This document shows, piece by piece, positions 1 through 10,690 of a DNA stretch of 64,000 bases. The stretch comes from Hydrangea macrophylla. Lineage: Eukaryota > Streptophyta > Magnoliopsida > Cornales > Hydrangeaceae. The stretch's first letter is position 1. Every line of letters starts with the position of its first letter. The notes under the pieces are model-generated. The model saw nothing but the letters and a program-made list of their open reading frames with translations, did not search any database and was not told the DNA's origin. The stretch covers positions 12,522,501-12,586,500 of the forward strand of contig CM066990.1 of assembly GCA_033977485.1 (NCBI GenBank), read 5' to 3'. A program made the position numbers and the translations under genes.

Positions 1-421
1 TTGTAGCAGAATACAAATCAATGATTTCATTGAATGCATGGTAGATTTGATCGATCAGAATACATTTGATCGATTGAATCTCTCTGTTCTTAAGCGATCG
101 AACAGGTTTCGGTCGATCGAACTATGTTTTGTTCGATCGATTGAATTGAGTTCGATCGATCGAGACCGATTCTCTGTCTAGATATTCTTTTCACAGTTTT
201 AAAAAGTTTTTAAATAATTATATACTTCAATATTATATTATTCTATAAAAAATTTCAAAACATTCTATGAAATTGAAAGTTCAATCGATTGAACAAAGTT
301 CAATCGATTGAACGATTGAACGATGTTCAATCAATCGAAGGTTCGAGCAATCGAACATCTGTCGATTGATCAAAGTGTGATAGAGAACTGAGATGTTGTT
401 TTAAGTTCTAATTCAGTATGT
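1..421 (+). repeat. Diverged fragment of the Copia 5' leader
   Basis: This stretch matches, with many differences, the leader of the Copia element at about 12240-12640: a TTCGATCGATCGAA-type palindrome array, an AT-rich spacer, a second palindrome cluster, and an end that reads like the Copia text 'gttttaagttctaattcag'. It stops abruptly at the Tat LTR. It is therefore a remnant of another Copia copy, probably the sequence into which the left Tat element inserted. No gene is visible here. Confidence 0.8.
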
Positions 422-2590
422 TGTGGACACGTAGAATTCCACCTCTTTTTAGTTTTATTTGAAATTGATTAGGATCAAAGAAAAGGAAGGGTCTGTTGAA
501 AACAAATACAGAGTCGCCACTTGGTCTTTAAGGAACCAAGAAACCTAATTTGACTCACCCAAATGGATAAAGGGCACCGGCCCTTCATAAACTTGGTTCG
601 GGGTTTTGGTACGAGAGAGGAAGGAGCCTTTGCCACGACTAAAACACCCTCAACTCGCCCCGTCTCTCAACGGGCCTCAATTAGCATCCAAATAATCATC
701 TTTTATTGTGCTTGGTTCGACAATTAATACTATGATAGTATATTACATCACATAAGAATTTTGAAATGGAAAATCTAAAGATAAGATATCATTCATAAGA
801 TTTAAACCAAATATCACACAATGCAAAAGTGAAAGATCACACAAACAAACCTAGGAAAAATTGTCTAATCATATATCATGTAATCAAGTTTTCCTAATCT
901 AAGGGGACATTAATTGTTCTTGTAACAAATAAATCAAAGAAAACAAGGATGCTTAGCAAGCTAGAATGATGCATGTTAATCTTTGAGAAAAGAAGATCTC
1001 TCAATCCCCGGGACGGATGAGAAAGGAGGATTAAATCGAGGGGAAGCATGAAAGTGTGATCATGATCTCTCCTTATAATTTTCTTAGATTAGGAGTTACA
1101 AAAACCCCAAATCTTGCATGAATGCGATGTATGATCCTAGAATGTGCAAAGGTTGTAGTGTGTTTTGTGTTCATGGATTCCTAGAATGACTTAGAAGTCT
1201 AGAATGTGTATGAACGAATGAAGGAAATCATCATGGGATATGTACAAATGTAGTATTAACTATTTCCTAAGACATGAGCTAATTTGGAGTGCATGTAAGC
1301 ACCAAATCAAAGGATGGAAGTAAAAGTGTGTTTGCTGTGAATAGTGGACAGAACAGTAACATGATCTTTTGGAAATTGAAAAGAGGGGTTAGGAATGTTT
1401 TCAATGCATGATTTTTTTATTGAGATCTTCCTTATTGTTTATAAAACACAACTCCAAAAGCCAATCTTTAATAACTATCACAGATTGAGAGAATCATATA
1501 AATAATAGAGGTTATTCAGAAACAGAGTCCGTACTGTCGACTGAAATGTTAGAAAATATTAGAAAATGAAAACAAATATCTAGAGTCCCATATTATACAG
1601 AAAGTTCCCTAAGACATTTAATTTCAAGGGAAAAATAAGTTGGGACCACTCTTTTTCGAAATGTTTTCTGTAAAACAAGTTGAAAGTCAACCTAGCTGCT
1701 GTGACAGCAGAGGCAGAATGTTTGGAAGGAATGTTTGGACAAAAATGGACCCCTTTCAAGTGCTTCCAAGTCAAACCAAAAATCATGGGTGTTTCCTAAT
1801 AAGTTAGGAAGACTTTCCAAGTGGTCTTGCATCCATACATTGAGTATTGAGTTCTAGAGAAATCTTTGAGCTCAGATCATTCACTATTTTGACTCACTGT
1901 TTTAAAGATTTTGGGAAAAACTTGAGTTTTCTTTCTTGAGATCAAAATGAGAGGGTTTGAGAGGGGTTTTGAAATAGAGGTTTTGAAAGTATATTTTCAA
2001 CATCAAATAGAGATTATGACCTCTTTGAATATCAACATCAAACTCATCATCAAGAACCCCCAATATTATTGGAGAGATTCATTTTTATTTTGAACATAAC
2101 TTCAAGGATACCTTGGAGGTATTAAACATGTTTTTGAGGTCAAGAGCTACTATCCATAAGGATTCACTCACCTCAAACTTCATGTCATCATTTAGATGAT
2201 GAAGAACAAGTAAGTAAATAAAGAAAAATAAAAAGAAATGAGGTAAGAAGAGATGAACATATATAGAAACAAGCAAGTAAATAGCAATCAATAGATGGTA
2301 ATCAATGTGATATTGGACTTGTAGCTTGGTGCTTCACTCATAGATATTGACATTTGGACATGGAAGTAGCTTCCTAACTCAAGAATGCTCAAAAATGGTG
2401 ATTGGGGGTATTTGGAATGTGAAGTATAAGAGAGGTAATGGAAGAAAACAAGATTAAAACTCACTTTCTTATAGAAAATCAATGGAAGAAGCTCCCTTTC
2501 CTTCTTCTAAACCTATCTCTATCTCTCTTTCTCTCTACAACTTCTATGGACTTTGCACTTGGCCCCCCCTAAATGAAGAGCAATGGGAGG

Positions 2591-2602
2591 TTTATATAGG
2601 CC
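2591..2602 (-). promoter_or_regulatory. TATA-like box with adjacent CCAAT in the Tat LTR
   Basis: On the minus strand the sequence reads ATTGGCCTATATAAACC, a TATA box with a CCAAT-type motif directly upstream. The same sequence is conserved in the other LTR at about 37279-37290. It lies about 1.1 kb from the LTR start in the minus direction, a plausible core promoter of the element. Confidence 0.6.
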
Positions 2603-2741
2603 AATTTGGGTGGTTTTGGGATTTAGAAAGTACTCCCATTGGTCTTAAACATCTGTGAACATAAAACTACGTCGTTTTGGTTTCTAATTAATCAATTTGG
2701 ATCCCCAATCAAAATTATAAAAATGGTCTATTCTGAGGGAG

Positions 2742-2800
2742 AGTGCCGCGGCGGCACTGAACCTGTGCCGCGGCGGTAGTGGACCAGTGTCGCGGCGGCA
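2742..2800. promoter_or_regulatory. GC-rich box array (GTGCCGCGGCGGCA) in LTR 1
   Basis: Three imperfect copies of GTGCCGCGGCGGCA lie in otherwise AT-rich LTR sequence, about 150 bp from the TATA-like box. On the minus strand they contain GCCGCC, the core of the plant ERF GCC-box. Related arrays sit in LTR 2 (37431-37470) and upstream of the antisense PMD gene (39753-39816). Confidence 0.5.
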
Positions 2801-3170
2801 ATACTCCTCCTTCATCCAGATAATGCTGTTTAGACCCCCAGAGGTTTCGGTATTCATGAAAAGGCCCTATTTCGTCTGAAATTCACAGAAAATGTACACA
2901 AATTCCAAATTGAGGTTGTGATATACCGTTGGAAAGGTAATGGAGTCTACTTTACATTAAAAAATAGTTCGGAGATAAGTCACTTTGAAAAGTTTTGTGG
3001 TATTCGCGATAAAAGCCGATTTGATTACCTTTTTCACCTTCGAAAATTCATAATAAATTCATTTTACATCCAGGAATTATATGCGATATACCGTTGGAAA
3101 GCTATCGACCCCTAGTATCCATGAAAAATGTTTGAAAAATGATACGGTGCTCCGGTTTTAAAGTCATGTT

Positions 3171-3402
3171 TTGGTCAAACTGGTCAAACTTGGGATTCCC
3201 GGGAAGTTCTAGAAACCTCTGGGACTGTCCAAAACAGGTCGGCCTTCTAAGTTCCGGGCCCAAGAGCTGCCGTTTTCATTCGGTTTTATTTTAAAACTCA
3301 TTTTAATACTTTCCACATGATCTAGAATGATTCCAGAACCTTTCGGCGAATTTGGACGATTTTGGTCAAGCCTTGGTCAAACTTGGTCAAACCGGTCAAC
3401 GG
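3171..3402 (-). promoter_or_regulatory. W-box-like cluster in LTR 1
   Basis: GGTCAA occurs six times (two near 3173-3190, four in 3363-3400). On the element's own strand this is TTGACC, the W-box recognised by WRKY factors. The cluster lies 280-510 bp inside the LTR start on the minus strand, in the presumed U3 enhancer region. Confidence 0.45.
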
Positions 3403-3679
3403 GGACTTTCTGGGAACTTCCGGGGGTCTCTGGGAGCTGACGATTTCATTTGATTTTACTTAAAAACTCATTTTCTTACTTTTCTTATGACATAGCATGT
3501 TTCCAGAACTTTTGATCCAAATCTAGGAGTTTTCGGGCTTTTAGGGGCATTTTGGTCATTCTGAGCACTTTGAGAAATATAACTAACTTCCAGGAGTCAT
3601 TTTGAGTCTTTTCAATCATTGTGAACCACCAAGCTATGGGTCTCCTAAATACGATAGCCGACAAAATGGGGTGTCTACA

Positions 3680-3695
3680 GTTTTTCCCTCTTTGG
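3680..3695 (-). other. Polypurine tract next to the Tat-1 3' LTR
   Basis: On the minus strand CCAAAGAGGGAAAAAC directly precedes the LTR start TGTAGACACC. This purine run is the expected plus-strand priming site and fixes the element's orientation. The equivalent tract in Tat-2 is at 38331-38346. Confidence 0.7.
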
Positions 3696-5414
3696 CATGA
3701 ACTTGCGAGGTAACGCATGTCGCAAGCGAGTATCAAAGCTTTGAAGAGACAGGTCTTTTGGAGGCTATAGATTTAGGATAAAAAGCGTTGCAAACGATGC
3801 AATGATGTTGAGGCTAGTGCTAATCGTGCTCTGCGTGAGCTGCATACGTATCTCAAGGGGAATCAGACCAGGACGTAGCTCGGGGCACAAAGGAATAAAA
3901 CACACATGCATATAGACAACAATCAGCCGAATGCTATGCTATAAAAGTGATATGTAATGCATAGATGTGATATAAATTGTGTCCTAAGTCCTATCATGTT
4001 TAGAGTTCTGATCCTAGCATGAGTTGGTGCTGTGGTGTGTGTGCCACCCCGAGTGGACTTATGTTGTGCAAGTGTTGAATCTGATAAGGATACCAAGCTA
4101 TTGAAGACTCTGGGTCTTGGGCAAACTTCTTAAATTACGTGAAGTGTACTTCGCAAACAAATATAATCGAACGTGTAGTCCCAGAGGACGATAATTAAAG
4201 ATAATCGACAGACATAAAAGTCCTGGATACCAAGTGATGGATGAGGAAGTTCAAGATAGCCAATCGGAGAAGGGTTTTGTAATAACCCACAAGCGAGAAA
4301 GCTCACAATAACTGATGGGTAGGTGAGGGGGCTCATAATTTTTGACAAGGGAGTGAGGAAGCTCACGATAAGGGAGAAGCTCACGATTTTTGTTTGCTGA
4401 GGAGGCTCATGGTCTTTATTTGAGGAAGCTCACGATAACCGATGGATAGGTGAGGGGGCTCATAATTTTGGACAGAGGAGTGAGGAAGCTCACGATAAGT
4501 GAAAAAGGTCATGATAAGTGAGAAAGCTCACGATTAGTGAGAAAGCTCACGAGTTTGGACAAAGGAGTGAGGAAGCTCACAATAAGTGAGAAAGCTCATG
4601 ATTTTGGATGAAGGAGTGAGGAAGCTCACGATAAGTGAGAAAGCTCACAATTTTGGACGAAGGAGTGAGGAAGCTCATGATAAGTGAAAAAGCTCACGAT
4701 AAGTGAGAAAGCTCACGATTTTTGAATGAAGGAGTGAGGAAGCTCACGATAAGTAAGAAAGCTCACGATTTTGGACAAAGGAGTGAGGAAGCTCACAATA
4801 AGTGAGAAAGCTCACGATAAGTGAGAAAGCTCACGATTTTGAATGAAGGAGTGATGAAGCTCATGATAAGTGAGAAAGCTCACGATTTTGAATGAAGGAG
4901 TGAGGAAGCTCATGATAAGTGAGAAAGCTCACGATAAGTGAGAAAGCTCACGATTTTGAATGAAGGAGTGAGGAAGCTTATGATAAGTGAGAAAGCTCAC
5001 GATAAGTGAGAAAACTCACAATTTTGGGCAAAGGGGTGAGAAAACTCACGATAAGTGAGAAAGCTCACGATTTTGGACAAAGGAGTGAGGAAGCTCACGA
5101 CAAGTGAGATAGCTCATGATAAGTGAGAAAGCTCACGATTTTGAATGAAGGAGTGAGGAAGCTCATGATAAGTGAGAAAGCTCACGATTTTTGGATGAAG
5201 GAGTGAGGAAGCTCATGATAAGTGAAGAAGCTCATGATAACCAACGGACACAGAGCCTTAGATTGTGAATAGACAAAGCTTGCCCTAGGAGTCAGCGTCT
5301 TTTGACTGCGGGTGGTGTTTTTCAATCATTGGCCGATTTTTATGATGACCAATCCGGAAATTTAGTTTAGGTTCTGTTGGGGATGGTATGTTCTATGAGA
5401 ATCTCTCTTAACTA
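3696..5414 (-). other. Tat-1 interior next to the 3' LTR (non-coding)
   Basis: It aligns by eye with the region right of the other LTR (38347-39150): the same 'ctctttggcatgaactt' start, the 'cctacgtatcccaag' motif and the 'gagaatctctctt' motif. No supported gene lies here. Its main content is the minisatellite at about 4285-5243. It ends at the TA target of the Stowaway MITE and continues at 31021. Confidence 0.7.
4285..5243. repeat. Hairpin minisatellite, GTGAGRAAGCTCAC units
   Basis: About 35-40 copies of a short unit, GTGAGAAAGCTCACGATAA, alternate with a longer variant carrying 'ttttgaatgaaggagtgag'. Each core GTGAG-N4-CTCAC is an imperfect palindrome, so the array can fold into a chain of small hairpins on either strand. 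In Tat-2 the same place (about 38925-38960) holds about one unit, so the array has expanded in this copy. Confidence 0.9.
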
Positions 5415-5519
5415 CTCCCTCCGTCCCTTTTTTTGAGTCCATTTTTGGGAACTCAACTTATTAAGGGGACAAAAAGAATCTACACCTACTTTCCACAATT
5501 GCCCCTAATCATTACAATA
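5415..5519 (+). mobile_element. Stowaway-type MITE, left part
   Basis: It begins CTCCCTCCGTCCC directly after the dinucleotide TA. The right part at 30872-31018 ends in the reverse complement CTCCCTCCATCCC followed by TA. Terminal CTCCCTCCGTCC and TA duplication are the signature of Stowaway (Tc1/mariner-type) MITEs. Without the LINE insert and one TSD copy the MITE would be about 250 bp. Confidence 0.85.
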
Positions 5520-5759
5520 TTTTTTTTTTGTTTTCGGAAATTGGTAAATGTATTCCAAAAAAGGGATGTACACATATACAAGGGGCATACCCCAGGATAA
5601 TCAATAAGCATAAAGCATAAGGACATGTGGCTAAGCAAACCACTGAAGGAGCCACATTAGGCTAAAAGATGAAGCACATGTCAATCAACACAAGTTGCTA
5701 AGAAACTCCCATCAAAACAATTACAGTAAGAAAAAAAAAAGTGCAAATTAACAACATAA
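5520..5759 (-). other. LINE-A 3' UTR and poly(A)
   Basis: On the minus strand this carries the family's 3' hallmark 'cctggggtatgccccttgta' (recognisable but slightly changed) before a purine-rich end and an A run. The same tail marks the 3' ends of the other LINE copies at 10690, 14799, 20611, 61376, 62102 and 63974. Confidence 0.85.
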
Positions 5760-6278
5760 TTAGTGCCAGTTAACCAGTAAGGCTTGGAGCTGGTTGTGTC
5801 GTTTCCATTTGGTACTAATCTGGGCATAAACTTGTGAGACAAAGATCTTTAGTAATTGTTCCTTTGGAGTCGATGAGTTCTTGAACGTTCCATTATTCCT
5901 CTCCTTCCATATACCATATATAGTAACGCCTAGGCAAATTCTGGGAATCATGTGTTGGGGAGTGTCCCCCTTCCAATGTTGGGTCATCCAGCATACTGTA
6001 CTATCCCAAGGAGTGCCATTCCAATCCAGATTACATCTCAGCATCAATTCCTGCCAAATGAAAGTAGAGTAGTCACATTCAAAGAAAAGATGGTCATGAG
6101 AGTCCATTTGCCTAAGACATAAAGTACATACTAAGGGGCCAGGAGTAAAATTACAAATTCTATCCTGAGTAGCAAGCCTTTTTTGGATGGCAATCCATAA
6201 GATGAAGTTTTGTCTAGGAGTGCATCCAGAGTACCAAGCAAAAGGGTGCCAAGGGACAGAAGGATGAGAAGGTCTAAT
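5760..6278 (-). pseudogene. LINE-A ORF2 C-terminal part (zf-RVT)
   Basis: The minus-strand frame ends at the stop at 5760 and reads through the zf-RVT domain of plant L1-type ORF2: PRQNFILW, a cysteine pair, then DSHDHLFFECDY and LGVTIYGIWKERN. It is the direct continuation of the ORF2 part at 24773-27890. The two parts were separated when Copia inserted at CTAAT (6274-6278). The frame is interrupted near 6107, so no complete protein can be made. Confidence 0.85.
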
Positions 6279-7279
6279 TGTTGGGTTTGTGCCCTCAAAC
6301 CATTACTTTATATAGGAGACATTGACATTTTAATATATGGATGTCAGCTTTACATTTTGTTATGTATGTTTCTTTCATGAGATGATTGTTATCCTTAAGT
6401 ATCATAGTAAGTAATTCGTGTATGTATGAGATACATACAAGTGAGATACGAATTGCTATTCTTTGTTACTTAGAACATGTCACAGTGGATGTTGAGACTA
6501 GGATATCTCATCAGGTTTACACTGTAGCATGATTAACTACCATTGGATGGAGTGATCAATCTCAAATCACTAGAGTGTAACTCTTAGTTAATATGCTAGT
6601 GCTTATAGTGCATTGACGGACCTGAGTTTCCTATTGACGCTCAAGGCTGTCAATCAGTCGATAGGAACTCATAACTTGTGTAAGGTACGTGTTCTCAATC
6701 TTGAGACGATTATGAACACAGACTGTGGATATGACTGCTTTGACTTACCAATCAGTGAGGTCTATAGAAGATCAACACCTGGGTATCTTGGGTATGTCAT
6801 ATTCATAGGGTTGTGAACATATATTGTCAAGACAGAATCTACCCTCTGTTTCAGAGTAAGCATTCCCTTGAGAATGTCACCAAGTCGATTACTGAGTGCT
6901 GCAGTCTTGTTGATAAGAGTTATCAACATGTTTGGTAATCATGAGAGGTGAATGGGACTCAAGGATTATTAGAAGTAATCATGATTCAGGTTGACAGTAA
7001 CTGTTTATCCGACTACCTGAATATGATTGCGAATGCTGACGGTAGAGGGACATTAGTAAAACATACAAGTCTAGTTATCGCTTCGGATATGTTCTTTTAC
7101 GTTGGAGTTCAGTTATCGTTTTATAGTGGAGTAAACGTTAACTGATCAGTCGATTAATTTGCTGATCAAAGTTTGGTCATGGGAGTTAATCAACTGATCT
7201 GAGCCAACAATAAAGAGCCTAGGAGGTCCCACTCTTAGCTCCGCTAGGATGCTTGGGAAGGCAAATGAGGATGATGTCA

Positions 7280-7385
7280 AGACAGGTTCGATCGATCGAA
7301 GTTGTCTCGATCGATTGAAGTCTAGGCAGGTTCGATCGATTGAAGATGGTTCGATCGATCGAAGCCACTTTGATCGCTTGAGAGC
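7280..7385. repeat. TTCGATCGATCGAA palindromes upstream of the Copia TATA box
   Basis: Several perfect or near-perfect palindromes of the type TTCGATCGATCGAA lie within 110 bp immediately upstream of the TATA box. The same cluster occurs in LTR2, LTR3 and LTR4 and again in the leader (7930-8012, 12290-12590). The position suggests a promoter element; the leader copies would fold in RNA. Confidence 0.7.
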
Positions 7386-7403
7386 TAGGTCGGTTTTGGG
7401 AAT

Positions 7404-7414
7404 CTATAAATAGG
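7404..7414 (+). promoter_or_regulatory. Copia LTR TATA box
   Basis: CTATAAATAGG, a standard plant TATA box, directly downstream of the palindrome cluster. It recurs at about 9156 in LTR2 and 24418 in LTR4. LTR3 has CTATAAATACG at about 11780. Transcription would start about 30 bp downstream, defining R and U5. Confidence 0.75.
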
Positions 7415-7759
7415 GCAGCTGCGTTCTTAAAAAGTGGTTCGTCGTTTTGAACGTCAGAAGCTGCAGAAACTGTTTTGGAGCCCCAAAACCTTCTGTATCC
7501 TCTCCATTAGGGTTCCCACCAACCCTAGCCCTTCCTGCGAGCATCCATAGGAGTCATAAGAGTGAAGACCATCTAGTGGAGGCTGCTGGAAGTCAGAGAT
7601 TTCAGAATTGGGTTCAAGACAGTAAGGTATAATTCTTGTCCCCTCTTGTGCGCATCTATAGAGTTGATGGGTAGTAGATCCGGGCATGCCAATTAAGTTT
7701 TATAACTTGATTTTTCCGCTGCGCGTTTAAACTTAGAACTTAAACTAGTTTTTCCAACA

Positions 7760-8013
7760 ATTGGTATCAGAGCCACGCTCGTTTGGATCTATAGATGCGT
7801 TTTTGGAACACTATTTTGATTTGCATGTTGATTTTAGAACTATTTTCGAAACTGCATCGTCACAGATCTGTTTCTGCAGTGTTATCGCAGCAGTATACAA
7901 ATCTGTGATTGCATAGGATGCAAGGAGGATTCGATCGATCGGACATCTGTTCTCAAGCGATCGAACCGTCTTCGATCGATCGAAACCTTCTGGTATTCGA
8001 TCGATCGAATAAC
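7760..8013 (+). repeat. Copia leader unit 1 (254 bp, truncated)
   Basis: It starts with A then a tRNA-Met(i)-type primer-binding site (TGGTATCAGAGC, 7762-7773) and ends within the palindrome array, where it joins LTR2 at 'aataac/gttggg'. Like leader unit 2, and unlike the full leader at 12124, it lacks a 19-bp segment around 12311-12329. So the two truncated leaders are copies of each other. Confidence 0.85.
7762..7773 (+). other. Copia primer-binding site (initiator tRNA-Met)
   Basis: TGGTATCAGAGC follows the LTR end by two bases and is the usual complement of the 3' end of plant initiator methionine tRNA. It recurs after LTR2 (9514-9525) and LTR3 (12126-12137). Confidence 0.9.
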
Positions 8014-9511
8014 GTTGGGTTTGTGCCCTCAAACCATTACTTTATATAGGAGACATTGACATTTTAATATATGGATATAAGCTTTACATTTTGTTATGTA
8101 TGTTTCTTTCATGAGATGATTGTTATCCTTAAGTATCATAGTAAGTAATTCGTGTATGTATGAGATACATACAAGTGAGATACGAATTGCTATTCTTTGT
8201 TACTTAGAACATGTCACAGTGGATGTTGAGACTAGGATATCTCATCAGGTTTACACTGTAGCATGATTAACTACCATTGGATGGAGTGATCAATCTCAAA
8301 TCACTAGAGTGTAACTCTTAGTTAATATGCTAGTGCTTATAGTGCATTGACGGACCTGAGTTTCCTATTGACGCTCAAGGCTGTCAATCAGTCGATAGGA
8401 ACTCATAACTTGTGCAAGGTACGTGTTCTCAATCTTGAGACGATTATGAACACAGACTATGGATATGACTGCTTTGACTTACCAATTAGTGAGGTCTATA
8501 GAAGATCAACACCTGGGTATCTTGGGTATGTCATATTCATAGGGTTGTGAACATATATTGTCAAGACAGAATCTACCCTCTGTTTCAGAGTAAGCATTCC
8601 CTTGAGAATGTCACCAAGTCGATTACTGAGTACTGCAGTCTTGTTGATAAGAGTTATCAACATGTTTGGTAATCATGAGAGGTGAATGGGACTCAAGGAT
8701 TATAAGAAGTAATCATGATTCAGGTTGACAGTAACTGTTTATCCGACTACCTGAATATGATTGCGAATGCTGACGGTAGAGGGACATTAGTACAACATAC
8801 AAGTCTAGTTATCGCTTCAGATATGTTCTTTTACGTTGGAGTTCAGTTATCGTTTTATAGTGGAATAAACGTCAACTGATCAGTCGATTAATTTGCTGAT
8901 CAAAGAGTTTGGTCATGGGAGTTAATCAACTGATCTGAGCCAACAATAAAGGGCCTAGGAGGTCCCACTCTTAGCTCCGCTAGGATGCTTAGGAAGGCAA
9001 ATGAGGTTGATGTCAAGACAGGTTCGATCGATCGAAGTTGTCTCGATGGATTGAAGTCTAGGCAGGTTCGATCGATTGAAGATGGTTCGATCGATCTAAT
9101 GGTCGATCGATCGAAGCCACTTCGATTGCTTGAGAGCTAGGTCGGTTCTGGGAATCTATAAATAGGGCAGCTGCGTTCTTAAAAAGTGGTTCGTCGTTTT
9201 GAACGTCAGAAGCTGCAGAAACTGTTTTGGAGCCCCAAAACCTTCTGTATCCTCTCCATTACGGTTCCCACCAACCCTAGCCCTTCCTGCGAGCATCCAT
9301 AGGAGTCATAAGAGTGAAGACCATCTAGTGGAGGCTGCAGGAAGTCAGAGATTTCAAAATTGGGTTCAAGACAGTAAGGTATAATTCTTGTCCCCTCTTG
9401 TGCGCATCTATAGAGTTGATGGGTAGTAGATCCGGGCATGCCAATTAAGTTTTATAACTTGATTTTTCCGCTGCGCGTTTAAACTTAGAACTTAAACCAG
9501 TTTTTCCAACA
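8014..9511 (+). repeat. Copia LTR2
   Basis: About 1.5 kb, almost identical to LTR4. Its first base or two are merged with the preceding leader (AACGTTGGG instead of TGTTGGG), so the junction has GTT microhomology and no TSD. It ends CCAACA and is followed by a primer-binding site. Confidence 0.9.
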
Positions 9512-9765
9512 ATTGGTATCAGAGCCACGCTCGTTTGGATCTATAGATGCGTTTTTGGAACACTATTTTGATTTGCATGTTGATTTTAGAATTATTTTCG
9601 AAACTGCATCGTCACAGATCTGTTTCTGCAGTGTTATCGCAGCAGTATACAAATCTGTGATTGCATAGGATGCAAGGAGGATTCGATCGATCGGACATCT
9701 GTTCTCAAGCGATCGAACTGTCTTCGATCGATCGAAACCTTCTGGTATTCGATCGATCGAATAAC
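9512..9765 (+). repeat. Copia leader unit 2 (254 bp, truncated)
   Basis: Essentially the same sequence and the same truncation point as leader unit 1. It joins LTR3 with an identical 'aataac/gttggg' junction. This points to a single joining event followed by duplication of an LTR-leader unit. Confidence 0.85.
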
Positions 9766-9796
9766 GTTGGGTTTGTGCCCTCAAACCATTACTTTA

Positions 9797-10690
9797 AAGA
9801 TGTTCCATGGCATGCTTTTGTCTGGAACACTGTGTGTTCTCCTAGACAGAATTTTATATTATGGCTTGCCATTCAGAGTAGACTTGCCACCCAGGATAGA
9901 ATTTGTTCCTTTACTCCTGGGCCATTAGCTTGTGCATTATGCCTTCAAAATATGGATTCTCATGAGCATCTTTTCTTTGATTGTAATTATTCCAATTTCA
10001 TTTGGCAGGATTTGATGAGGAGGTGTAACTTGGTGTGGAATGGGACCCCTTGGGAGAACACGGTTACTTGGATGATCCAACATTGGAAAGGGAAGACTCC
10101 TCATCATTTGATTCCCAGAATTTGCTTAGGAGTTACCATCTATGGATTATGGAAAGAGAGAAATAGAAGAACTTTTCAAAATGCCCCCACGCCTAAAGAG
10201 CATTTATTGAAGATTTTTGCCTCACAAATCAATGCTCAAATTAGGATTAAATGGAAGAGGCACAACCAACTTGAAGCCTTACTTAGAAATTGGGATTAAT
10301 TCTTTGGTGGTCTTTGATGTTGTTGTTTCTCTTCTTGGTGTTGGCTTGGCTTGCTCCTTGTTTTGATTCTTTGAGTTGATCCTTGCTGGATCCTGTTTTG
10401 GTTTTTGGCCTCTTGAGGCATTTTGTGGTTTGCATTGCCATTTGTCCTTTTGATTTGCGCCTTTTGCTGCTCCTGGGGTATGCCCCTTGTATTTTGTTTT
10501 GTTTGTTGAATTGTTTGCTTGGTTTGGATTGTTGTTTTGTCCCTTTGGCCTTTTGAGGCATTCTTAGTGGTTTGATCTTGCCACTTGTCCTTATGCTTTG
10601 TGCTTTACTGTATATCCTGGGGTATGCCCCTTGTACTTTTGTACAGCCCTTTTTTGGAATATATTTACCGTTTTCCGAAAAAAAAAAAAA
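9797..10690 (+). mobile_element. LINE-C, 5'-truncated LINE in Copia LTR3
   Basis: An 894-bp insert with the C-terminal zf-RVT part of ORF2, a 3' UTR with the family tail 'cctggggtatgccccttgta' and an A run at 10678-10690. I see no TSD; instead about 20 bp of target are missing. It is closest by eye to LINE-A, sharing PTPKEHLLKIF-type text. Confidence 0.9.
9799..10299 (+). pseudogene. LINE-C ORF2 C-terminal fragment (zf-RVT)
   Basis: An open frame of about 166 codons, ending at the natural ORF2 stop. It has the zf-RVT landmarks PRQNFILWLA, ALCLQNMDSHEHLFFDC, IWQDLMRRC and LGVTIYGLWKERN. The frame is also open upstream through Copia leader and LTR sequence, but that part is not ORF2. With no start, endonuclease or RT it has no function. 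Confidence 0.85.

Larger units (their letters stand above)
422..3679 (-). repeat. Tat-type gypsy LTR, left copy (Tat-1 3' LTR)
   Basis: A 3258-bp LTR bounded by TGTGGACAC at the left and GTGTCTACA at the right, so it has TG...CA ends and short inverted termini. A close copy lies at 35081-38330, and both copies diverge from their surroundings at exactly these borders. The minus-strand reading is supported by a purine-rich tract just outside the right border and by a TATA-like box on the minus strand. The flanks (Copia leader at left, Tat interior at right) show that it is the 3' LTR of a minus-strand element and not a solo LTR. Confidence 0.85.
6279..7759 (+). repeat. Copia LTR1
   Basis: 1481 bp from TGTTGGG to CCAACA. 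It is the most distinct of the four LTRs: it lacks an 18-bp segment containing 'ctaatggtcgatcg' that LTR2, LTR3 and LTR4 share, and has 'gatcaaagtttgg' where they have 'gatcaaagagtttgg'. A TATA box lies at 7404-7414. Confidence 0.93.

Noticed and set aside
422..521. Possible alternative Tat LTR border at 522, treating 'gtggcgactctg' on the minus strand as a primer-binding site
   Set aside because: The two LTR copies stay similar to 422/35081 and diverge exactly there, with inverted TGTGGACAC/GTGTCTACA ends. I keep the longer LTR, though the internal motif does resemble a Tat primer-binding site.
6613..6816. Conserved 67-residue frame repeated in all four Copia LTRs (also at 8347, 10970, 23608)
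   Set aside because: It begins at TTG, not ATG, has no family resemblance, and is conserved simply because the LTRs are copies of each other.
7447..7687. Overlapping 61- and 77-residue frames in the LTR R/U5 region
   Set aside because: Both strands are open over the same short GC-richer segment. They recur only as LTR copies; no protein signature.
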